From assembly GCA_016802295.1 (NCBI GenBank), contig JAESIW010000124.1:248001-312000 (forward strand): a stretch of DNA of 64,000 nt, given 5' to 3'. The translations under genes and the position numbers were made by a program. The stretch is from Brachionus rotundiformis. Its lineage: Eukaryota; Rotifera; Eurotatoria; Ploima; Brachionidae. The notes beneath the pieces are model-generated. The model saw nothing but the letters and a program-made list of their open reading frames with translations, searched no databases and was not told where the DNA came from. Below are positions 12,101 to 24,100 of the stretch, one piece after another. Each line of letters opens with the position of its first letter. The first letter of the stretch is position 1.

Positions 12101-15100
12101 TGAAATTTTCTATTTGGAATTTTTAGATAACAAATAAATTTTTGATTAAATTAAATTAAGATTAGATAATTTTTAAAAAAAAATTTTAAATTTAATTTCT
12201 AATTATTTTTCAATTAATATTTTTCATATTTATAATAAAAATAATTGCTACGCTTGTGCGTGAAGTCTTGATTAATCAGACTGTAAGCAATATTTTAGTC
12301 ACTCAATATGTTATCTAGTTTGTTTGTTTAATAATATTTATTAATAAGCTACTACAGGTTAACTGTATAGCAAACTTTTGCTAGCTATTATAATAGTTCC
12401 GATTTTCTAACTTTTTCTTAAAGATGTTTTTTTTGGGGATCTGATAATCTTTTTTGTTAACTTTTTCCAATTTTCAACTACTCTATTTGACAGAAAATTT
12501 TATTCTCTGTGGCTATTCTTAAAGAACTGTTTTTCCAGACGGATTATATAATAGAGCTCATCAGCTTATTCGGTTTGTACCAGTCCAACCTACTTAGTCT
12601 AATACTTATTTTGCAGTACTCGATCGAATCAGCTCTCTGTCTCCTTTCCTTTAGTTTTTTCCTTACTTTTTTGAGTCTGCATTCGCAAGGCAAGGGTTTT
12701 ATGGTCTATACTAGTTAAGTTGGTCGTCTCTGAACACTTTCAAGCACTGTAAAATCTTTTTTTTCATAGTTAAAGGGTGGTCCCACAAATACAATTTATA
12801 GTTTTAGAAAGAAATGTAAAAATAAATTATCAATCTTGAAAAGATTGCTTTAACTAATTCTTTATTTAACTATATAATTTGAGCATAAATAATAAAGATA
12901 TAAACGTTTTATTGATTAAAAATTATTGATTTGAGAATTTAATCTAATTGTACAATAATTATTATTAAAATATAAAGTAAGAATTGTCAGACATATCGTA
13001 ACAAAGATACAAAATATAAATTATAAACCAGTTATATGATTAAACAAGATAGAGACTTGCTCTCGCGTTTTGGCTGTTGGAATCGTTGCGAAGTTTTCGA
13101 AGGAACTTCTGTAAGAAGTTGTTGCGATAGGCAGCCTTATTTGTTTTTCTTGTTTGGAAAGGTATAAAAGAGTTTCTTATTTACTGAATCAAGTGCGTGA
13201 CAAAATTCTTAAAAGGAGTAAGGATACTTTCATAAAATGCCAAATAAGGTAAAATGAATTTTAATAAGTTTTGTTGATTAATTATTCAAGACATCAGATA
13301 GTTATATGGCAAATCTGATGAAATTTATAACTTTCTTTAGCTAAATAATGATGTGACAGGTTGAGACAAGTTAAGGTGCATGCATAACCCTAGATCACAG
13401 AAGCGACTGCAACGAGTTGATCGCAATTACAGTTATTTCAACTTGCATTCACAATTTATACTAATGACAACAATTTTGTCTTAAAACTACTTTCCTTTCA
13501 ATGAACCGATATAATTTGTAATTCTATACCTCCAATTAATTTATTAATTTGCTAAATATACTAAATAAACTTTAGGGTGTCAAACAAGCTTTGTAAGTCT
13601 AAAATTTTTAATTCAAAAATTTAATATGGTTTAGTATGGTAAAATTATTTGCACTCATAAGCTATTTTTTATATCAAATTACCAAAAAGCTAATATAAGT
13701 CTTAATTGTGTAATTTAGAATATTAATAATTTTAACTTTTGGGCGTTTAAAGGCACAAATTTATTTTGATAATTTAAAGTCTAAGCATAAATGATAGGTG
13801 TATAAAATGACGTGTTGTTATTTTTTGACATTTTCTGACTCCAAATCAAAATTTTTTCATTTATGGGAAAAAAAATAATGTTCCGTAAATATCCACACCA
13901 CACAGAAGCAAAAAATAAATAGAAGTTCTAAATATAATAAAAAATTTTATTGCTATTCTTTTATTAATATTTAAGTCAAGTTATTTTCCTATTGTGTTAA
14001 GAATTTATTACAATTTTGTTGTCGAACATTAAAATCAAGAATTATTAGTGAGGCATTTTTTTGCATTTTAAAACTTAACTTATTAGCATTTGGTAAATGT
14101 GGAGCATCAAACCCGATAGGATACATTAGGAATAGTTTATCTTTAATTCTTTTAAAAAAATCAAGCATACACCGAATAAAATAGTTTTAAGAGATAGATT
14201 TAAGTGTTTAACTTCAGTAGCTTTAACCAAGAATTCGAATCAAGTGATTTTTTGGATATCTTAAGTGCAATAAAAGTGTATGAATGCTTAAGAAGCAAAA
14301 CTCTCCTTTCTAGTTTTTAATTACTTTTTATAATGTTAGGGTCTGGTATAAAATTGTCTAAGAAATTAGTTTGTTAAAAAATTGTCTCTTCTAGTCCAAC
14401 AAATAATAAAGAAAAAACAACAAAACTATTAAGTAGCGAAGAAATTGTTTTTACACAATTATTTTCTTTTTAAAGACTATGTGTTGAATAAATTTTTTTA
14501 GATTTGTGTGTTTGATAAAGACAATTAACGTTTTTATGCGTGTCAAAACTAATTGAATTTTTTTTTATTTTATCAACATCTATTTTACACAGTATTGACT
14601 ACTACAGCTTGCTTAGACAAAATTGCTTTGTCAGACAATAGGTTGACTGAAGTTGGCGTTGTAGTTATTTAGAGAACTGCAACGCGATTTCTCATTATAT
14701 TTGAAGTAGTTTGAATGAAATAAAATTTTAAAATGAGTGCCCCCTAGGATCCCCTTTTTAAAAACTTTTGGATTTTTCTACTCAAGACTTATAAATTGCT
14801 TTGTGATCAAGAAGTCAATCAATGTTGAAATTTACAACATTTAAGCATTCAATTTTTAATAACATTAATCTAATTTTCTCACATTTTGTAAAAAATTCAA
14901 AAAATTTAATTTAAATATTTCAATGTTTTACTTTTTTAAATAATTATATAAACAATTAATTTTGATTTCTAAAATTTATTTTATTGAAATAAATGTAGTG
15001 CTAATCGATCTTTATGACATGGGCCCTAGCCTGCTGATTAACCTTAAAATTGAAATAAAATATAAAAATGAGTGCCCCTTAAGAACGATTGAGATTCAAT

Positions 15101-18100
15101 ATTCAAGAGATATAGAAACTGAGATTTTTATATTTTGGAGCGTCTGTAAAAAGTAAAGAAAATATTTGGATACAATAAGTGCCAAATTACTTTAATAGAA
15201 TGAGGATGGTGTCTATTCTTTAAATATCAAAAATGATCTAAAAATGACATTATTTTCAATTATTTATTTTAATTTTTATTAATATTTCTCAATTTGCTCC
15301 TGATCATAGTCATTTAAGGTGACTGGAGTTGGTATTGATACTAATACATTACTTAAATTTTGATATTTAAAATGATGCAAAGCATAAATTAGTCAGTTTT
15401 ATCAATTTAAGCTCAAAATAAATTAAATTAAAATATTTGCCTAAATAGACATTTAAATAGCATAATTTAAAAGCTTAAGTATAGATAAAATCATCTCTTA
15501 TAATCTTCAAAAATCTCAACACATTTAGAATAATAAGCTACTAATGCATAAGTAACAGACTCCTCAATGCAATACATCACTATTTACTTTGCATTATTAA
15601 GCTTAAAAAAAAATTAATATAATTAATAATAGATAAGAGTATAAAATTGTTATTCCTAAGATCTAAAGGGTTCTTAAAAAAAGAAAAAATTTGCATTTTT
15701 TCGGTATTTGGTTTATAATTTTTTGCCAAGAGACTTAAGCTTAGAATAAAAATTAGAAAATTTTTGTCAAACGGAAGTTATGGTACATGTCTGGCGGCAT
15801 TACTTTAAAGGATTAAAATGTGTCGACTTAATGGTTCAAAATACCTAAAAAATGTGTTTAGTAAAAATTTGAGCAATTTGGTTTTCCGCTTAGAGTGGCT
15901 GAACAGCTTAAAAAAATTAAAAATCCATTAAATTTACCTTTATTGCCTTTGGGGAACTAAACCACAGGCTTAAAAAGCAATTATCTTTTTTGAATATAAA
16001 ATGACAAATTTTTCCACTTATTAAATAAAAAAAAAATATTTGGAATAATAATTTTTTTTTAATTATCCAAAGGCCAAATTTAAATCAGACACAAATTTTC
16101 TATCTAATTTTGACTATGAAAGCAAGCCGATCGCTAAATCTGGTCAAGAATGGCACACTGAGACCAAGCATAAACTAGAGAGTAAAAAATTTGCCAAAAA
16201 GTCAAATCAATTGCAACAAAAGTCGGCCACTTCTGTTCACATGTTCTCTGGTATTAGTAAACCATTGATTAAAATGAATTCCAAGCTTAAATTTCGCTCC
16301 AAATCAAGCACCCAGCTGGTCAACCAGATATCCAGCAGTGACATGACCAGTCTGGCCAATTCGCTCGAGAATCCTGACCAGCATAAACTGGAAATGAATG
16401 GGTCCCAGTCGGATAAAAACGAGTGCAAGCGCAAGACTAGTGTCTTGCACGGCTATTACTCAAACAACTACCAATTGTACCATAACCTAAATAGTCACAC
16501 CAGAAACCAAAAAAGGTACTCGAACTCAAACACTGACGCTTTTTCAAGCTCAAATCAAAATTCTAATGTTAAATCAATGGCAGCTAATTTGTAAGCTATC
16601 TATTTTATGATAGTTTTTTTTTATTTATAGACATAACTTCAAGTCATAAAAATCCTTTAATTTATGTCCTATTAAAGTGGACACTAGTACCCAAGCTGGT
16701 CGCTACATTGAGATAAAAATAAAACAAAAATAAATGTAGGCCAAAATATTTTTGTCTGAGTTAATTCCATTCTTTTGGTATAAGCTTCCAGAAAAGAGTT
16801 AAGAGAGTGAAAAAAAATTCTAAATTAATCTACAAGGATTTGTAGGCTTCCTAATGCTTTGGGATTTGATCCCATTTTTTAATGTAATCAGAAATTATTT
16901 GCTGATTGGGCATTGTATTTAAATCTGAATGGCATTTTCGTTTAATATACCATTATTTATACAGATAAATTGGAACAGACATTTTTATAAATTAAATTTT
17001 TAATTCAAGTGACATTTTATCAGAATAATAAATGCTTATTTATTGTGTTATTGAGTCTTTGGCTGACCAGCGGCTCGACCACGACTCAGTACTTTTAATC
17101 AAAAGTAAGAGAAGATTGGAATTTTTTCTCAAAAAGATTGAAATTTAAATGTCCACTTAGAAAATATAATAAAAAATGTTTTTCTTAAGTAACCATTGGT
17201 TATGATTTTGATAAAAAATTGTCAACCAAAAAATGCCAAATTTATTGAAAATAAAGTTCAGTAATTATGTTTAAAAAAATTTTATGTCGGAGGCAGACAT
17301 TTAAAGTTGGTATTTTAGATCAAATTAATGCTGACTTGATGACGCTAACAAGCACATTTAATAATTATAAAATTCTCAATTTGTTTAGTTTATATCAATT
17401 TGTTTCATCTGTCAGACTTAATTTAAGATAAATAACTATGCGTATTTAGTCATGTAGTTCAACATCTAATTTAGACCCTTTTCCTCAATTATTATTTATT
17501 TTATATTCTTCGGAATAAATATTTTTCCAATCTAATATACTTAATATTATACTTTATGACTTTGGTATAAAGTATGATATCAATTTTTTAATCAGTCAGT
17601 TCAGGCTATTTTTGTTTTGACCATTTATAGCATTTAATCAGATCAGATATGCTTAAACCAAAGAAATCATAATTAATAAATATTTTCTATCTTTAATTAA
17701 ATCAATGTTGTTTTTGCAAGTATTGTTTAAAAAGGAAGATTTTTTTCTATATATTGAATAATTATATTTAATACTCTAATACTTTAGGCTGGCCTAGATT
17801 GAGTTAGAAGGTTGGAATAAGAGAGTATTTATGTATCAAGGATTATTAGGGAAAATGTATTTGACGCATAAAAAAATTAAAGTATAAAAAAATTGTGTCT
17901 AATAAACTTGAATATCAATTAATTAGATAATTGATACTAAATATAAAATTTAATTTTAATTAAAAATTCTTTTTCGAAGTAGAAAAAAAGGTTATCTATA
18001 TTTGAATTTCTAAATAATAACCAAAGTTAATTTTGTCAGGTCTGCCGTTAACTTTGTTTTTGGTTTATCTATTTCAAGCAAAGTAAAATTTTTGATCAAA

Positions 18101-21100
18101 TTTCAAGCGCTCAATCTTGCTCAAACATTTTTAGATTCGCAACTAAATTTCATCGCAGATTTTTTATTCTTTCAACATTTCAAAGCAATTCAATTTTTAA
18201 ACTTTCGAAAAATGATTGTAATTTCTAAAAATGCAATGAAATTTAGTTGCGCATCTAAAAATGTTTGAGCAAGATTGAGCGCTTGAAATTTGATCAAAAA
18301 TTTTGCTCTATTTCATCATCTTTTAATACATTTACAGCCTCAAAAAGGTGATTTTAATATTGTAATAACCTTGTACAGTGTACCAGTAATTTTGTGAAAA
18401 AAGTCAATCTTATCTCACATCTCATGTATTATTTGACTTTGACTAACTGATAAGTTACTTGACCGAGGTATTGTGAATTTCAAAAACAAACAGAACAAAA
18501 ATTCTTCCTATTTTGATAAATTTAAATTTACAAACGGGTGCCCAATAATAAATATAAATTATTTTCTTAAAAAATAAATATAAATTATTTTTTTATTAAA
18601 AAAAAAGGTTCTACAAAAAAGTTAGTTTTTTGAAAAATCGTTTTTTTTTTATTTGTTAAAGTTAATTGCCGGAAAATTTCAAAAAAAATAAAATATCTAT
18701 ATACGACTTTAAATAATTATTTTGTAAAGGAAAGGTTTTTTTATTAAATATTTTTTATTTTATTCAAAAATATTAATCCTATCACGAGCAATGATCATTC
18801 AGAAAAAAAATTATCGCTTATACCCCATTATCATATTTACCCCAACTGACAGTATATAATCTTGATTAAAATGAGCCATAACTTATTTTATTCGGATGAT
18901 TTTTACAGAAGTTATGATTAAAAAACATCAAAATTTTACAATTTTTTGAATAAGTGAAAGTTGAGTAAATGATAGTTTTATTTTAATATCTATCGATTAG
19001 AATTAGATATTTGTCTGAAATTTATTACCAAGAATAAGAGCTATAAAATAAGTGGCTTATTTATATTCAAGTTTGATTTTAAGCAATTTTGTAAACCACC
19101 GAGGACAATTTTGCCAAGGATTATACATGACATTTACGGGCTGGACATGTGAAAAAAATTAATTTTTTTTTAATAATTAAAGTTTTGGACAAGCATTATT
19201 GGGCACCCGTTAAAATAAAATATATTTAAAAAAATACTGCGACATTGTGCAATATACTTTGGTGCATTTTTTTTACCAATAATAAAAACTTTATTTTCTT
19301 TTTAGTATTTTAGGCAAAAATAATGATCCAACAAAGTATGTTGCACTATGTCGGAGTATTTTATTAATAATATATCTTTTATGAAAAAATGTTACAAGCT
19401 CTGCTAAATTTGTTAATTTTTGTCTAAAATTGTTATTTTGAGACTAATTTTTTATTTAATGTAAAAGTAACTAATATGTTTATTTTTACCTAATTTAAAA
19501 AAAAATAAAACAAAAAATCACTACATTACTAGAGCTTTTTTAGCTTTTGGAGGCTTACCAGCCTTTTTTTTGAGCCAAAGGAACATTTTTGAACTTTAAA
19601 GGTAACCCCTCGGCCAGTACTTTTGGTGATCTGTTTAAAATTACCAAGTGCTCCTTATTGTTCCTAAATACTGTCCAAAAATTTACCATGGCCATACCAG
19701 TGCACTGTTAAATTACACTCAACAATTTTATATCATAATTTTCTTCCATAATTTCAATTTTTTTATTTGTGCTAACTTTCAAATAATCTTTGACTAGGTT
19801 TTTTTTCCGAGTTGGCAATTTAATTATTTGGAAGACTTTGACAAGCCAAATATTGGTTGTTAATTATGACTGTCTGATTGAATAGAATTTTTATTATTGA
19901 TAGAAAAAAAATCAAGATAATTTCTTGAACTTGGCAGATTGAAGTTAATGACAAAATTTGAAAGATAATAAATTAATATCAAAACAAGACTTGAAGTGTT
20001 TTTTTATTATTAAATTAATAGAAGAACCATTTTTTAATTCTCATTGAACTAAAAGTAATTTAGTTAGTCAAATTTACTAAATTAATTGTATTTATTTGGA
20101 CTAAAGATAAATGTAGTAAAATAAGCATTATTAGATAATTAATTACGTCACTACTTTTTCATTAAAAAAAATGTCATAAACTGTATAAAATATTTTAATC
20201 TATAACCAATCTTATTAAATCATAATTAAGACTTTTAGCATTTAGATTTGTTCAGACATTATCTTAGTTCATCAAACAACTCTCTGGGATTCGATTGCAT
20301 TTTGAGCAATAGTTATCATTTTATCAGATAAGATATTTCCGCAAAAATAATTTATCTTTTATTATTACTTTATAAATATGCTCTTAAATAACACTCAACA
20401 TTTATTGAGAATAGATCAAAAATAGAAATAAATTGTTATTTGAATCAAATTAGTATGTAATCTTCAAAATTAATTTTAAACATGATAATACCATGCTTAT
20501 GATATAAATCTTCTAGATTAAAAACTATAAAGAAAGCTTCTGGGGTAGAATTTAAATTAATTAATTTTCTTTAAATACGGCTTTTAATTTTATCAAAAAG
20601 ACAAAAAAATATATGTCAAATAATGTATGTTAAATGTAGCCATTTAAGGTGTAGTGGCAGCATTGTGCTGGTTTATTTAATCAATCATTTGATCTTTTCA
20701 GGATATTAAAATGATGTCTCTGTGGAGCGACTCTTCAAAAATTCTAATTTTAGCTGAGTTAATTTCCTGAGAGAATTCTTGTTCGATTCTTATCACAATG
20801 ATTATTCCTTTTAAATTGTTCATTAATTCAAACTAAGCCTCAGACCGAATGGTTAAAAAATATTTTTTTTCTTTTGCCAAATTCAACCAAATTAGCCAGA
20901 AAAATGATAAAATTTCTAAGCAAAATTTGAGTTCAAGTCCATGGACCAAAGTTTTCTATTTTAACTACCAGAAATAACTTTTTTTCTTGGCCTTGTCTAC
21001 ATTTTACTCACAGAACCTCATTTGGCTGCCCCATATTGAGCTCTGCATTGACAAATCAGACAGCTTGGTTCCGTATTTAAATTAATCCATTATAGCTTTA

Positions 21101-24100
21101 TTTTTTAATTTCAATAAATCATCTAATATGATTTTTATTCCTATTTAAGAGAAAATTGTCTTGTCTAAAGACTATCCAACTCAACCATGTATCCATTTAA
21201 AAAATTTCTAGGTGTTTTTTATGTTTTGTTTTTACCCAAATGTAATTAAAAATTACATAATTTCTTAATAGCATATCAATTTTAATTTTTTGAATAAATT
21301 TAAATATTTATTTTATTCTGGATTTGATGGTTGCTCTTAATTTGGAGCCAAATATATCAAATCGCTCACCTTCAGATAAATTATTATTTAATTATCTATT
21401 TCTACAAAATGAAGTTTATTTTTTGGAAGTTTTTATTTAATGTGTATTTAATGGCAATTTTTGCCAAGAGTTCATTTTCATATCTTTGGTATTTTAGGTA
21501 TAGAATTTTTTTTAGTAAAAACTAATCTTTAGTAAATAGGTAATTAAAATTTTAATTTTCTTTTTGTAATAATTTAAAGAAATCAGTATAAGACCTTATA
21601 TAATAATAATTTTGACTCAGTTTTTTGTTGGATTCACGAGTGTATCATTAATAAATCCAATTAAGATTATTTTTTAATACTCTAGATAAAGTTCTCGATT
21701 TTAAGCTAAACAAAGATTTAATACTCAGTAATTACTGATATTAAATTAATTACTGTTAATTATTATTAAAATTTTGCCTAGGAAAAAAAAAATCTTTAAA
21801 TGAAAATAAGAAAACGCAGCCTTAAGGAACTTTAGAAAAATGTGAAAGGTAGCTTGATGCCCTAAAAATCAATGCTGACAATTACTGGAATTATTTTTGC
21901 TTTTTTTTTTCATTGTGGAATTGGTCTTTAGGACTTGTGCGGTTGGGTAGCCTTACGCGCTTGCAGAAGAGCCGAAGTATTCTTTTCCCGATCAGCTTTC
22001 CACTTCCCTAGGAGAATTTGAACCTCAATCTTGTGATCAGCATAAAGCTGAAGTAGGTACAAAATTATGTTCCGGACTTCTGGTGGTGCATGACTTATAG
22101 CCAAATCAGTGAATTTAACTATATGTTTATACAGTAAGTTAAGTGAAGTGATTTGGCCTGGATCACCTTTGAATGACTTCAGGAGAACAAGGAGTAAATA
22201 AAATATAAGTGTGTTTTGAATAAATGTTTATTAAAAATTTAATGTAAAAACTTTTAGAATCACAACTCCTATTTATATTCAAACGTAATAACTTTGTAAA
22301 TATGATTAGTAAAATTAAAATGTCATTCCCATTTCGATGAACTCTATCGTGATCGTTGACCTCCATGTTACTGCTGGTCGTCCTACCTTACGTCGCCTTT
22401 GAGGTGTCTATGATGGGCCCTTTTTGGTATCCGTGTATCTTTCATTCTAAGTACATGCCCGAGCCATCGAAGCCTTTTGTTCTTGATGCATTGACTTAGT
22501 GGCTCTGATTTTGTCATTCTGTATAGGTAGGCTAGTGTATCCCGAGAATCCTCCGCAGGCTTCCAGTGTGGAAGGTGTTAAGGTTTTTTCTGTCAGATTC
22601 ACTCATCCCCCAACATTCACTTCCGTACATCAATGTTGCTTTTACTACACCGTTGTATAGTTTAAGTTTTGTTTCCTTGCTGTAGCTTTTTGATTTCCAT
22701 GCTGGTCGGAGTCTAGAAAAGACACTCTTTACTTTAGCAAGCCTATTCTTAATGTCTCTGTGTGTTCCCAACGTTGTACTGATAGTGCTACCTAGGTATG
22801 TGAATTCATTTAGACACTCGATTTGTGTACCATCGATGGTGATCAGGGTATCTAATTTGGTGTTTATGTACATTACTTTCGTTTTGGCTCCATTAATTTC
22901 GAGTCCGGTTGGTTTAGCGTTGTTCGCCAAATTTTGCGTCTTCATATGCATATTTGCTTCTGTACTAGATATTAGCACCAGATCGTCCGCAAAGTCTAAG
23001 TCTTCAAGTTTAGCAGTTAATCCCCATTGAATACCTCTCGCACTTACAATTGTTTTCTTCATGACATAGTCAATCAATATTAGGAATAGTGTCGAAGAGA
23101 GAACGTTAAATATTAAATTAATTAACTAAAATTAATGAATGATATAATTTTATGATAGTTGGATAAGTTGAAAAAATAAATTAAAAATATATAAAACGAA
23201 CACACATTTTGAATTTTAAAAAATTATCTCCAATCGAAATTTGAATAAAAAAAGTTTTGACTGAGTGGTGGATGACCACGAGTTGAAAGTCTTTGTTTAA
23301 TTATTGCGCTACTAGGCAAAATTTAGAAAGTAGGATGGGTGGTCAATACAATAAATCTAGAGCAGACACGGATAGGCTAAAAAACGTTATAAAATCAATA
23401 AATCACAAAACAGCTGTCGGTTTAGACCAAGTATCGAACTAAGTTTTCAAAAATTTTCCTTACACATCTTCTTTGTTCAGTTGCGTATCCAAACTAGAAA
23501 AAATAATCAACAATAAAATTTTGAACTGGGCAGAAGAAAAAAATTTCAATGAGAAATTACTAATCTTAAAAAGGTTTTAGGAAAAATATGTTACGGTATG
23601 CAAATTATCTTTTATCATACACAGAGTAACAAATTTATCAACTCGGACACAGTTTTAGCCTTACACAAGATATTTGCAATGGTTTTAATATAAAGAAGAA
23701 AATCATGGTCTAGTTGATTAAATTTATTGTCGTCAAAATCAAATTAAATATGGAATTAAACTTAGCTTGCTTTAAATTTTATGATTTATTAAATGATCTT
23801 TAAAGATAGATTTTTATAAATAATTGTGTTCATTTCTTTTTTTTTCTTTTAATTTTATATATATATATGTAATGGACTTTATAAAAATAGATATGTTTGT
23901 CCGGATCTGCTAGGAACTAGTGGTTCGCGGTCATAACACAATTAATAGGAGAAATTGTAGAATAATAATAACTTTATTAATAAATGGCCACTTCTAGCCT
24001 AAGCAGGATAACAAAATAGATATATAGGGAAAAAATAAATATAATAACTAACTTCTAGTATAGTTTTTACACCGTGTTCAATACTAGGAATATGCTACGC

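Larger units (their letters stand above)
6160..16072 (+). other. RGS gene intron 1 (9.9 kb), rich in transposon relics
   Basis: It begins GTAAGA and ends TTATCCAAAG after a T run. It contains a pogo-like TIR element (6704-7624), LINE fragments on the minus strand (8240-8600, 9100-9830, 12500-12720), a coding-like minus-strand stretch (10435-10617), a repeat shared with the 5' flank (12835-13315), part of an LTR-like repeat (14370-14690) and a 5'-truncated LINE with visible target duplication (14716-15078). The parts 10620-12500, 13320-14360 and 15080-16070 show nothing but AT-rich sequence. Confidence 0.7.

Noticed and set aside
12509..12718. 69-residue hydrophobic plus ORF
   Set aside because: The minus strand over the same bases reads as a LINE C-terminus.
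19500..19720. Minus-strand reading LPLKFKNVPLAQKKG and KPPKAKKAL, possibly a MULE-type transposase tail
   Set aside because: Needs frameshifts and has stops; similarity too weak to name.
22752..23030. 92-residue plus ORF
   Set aside because: Antisense of the RTE reverse transcriptase.
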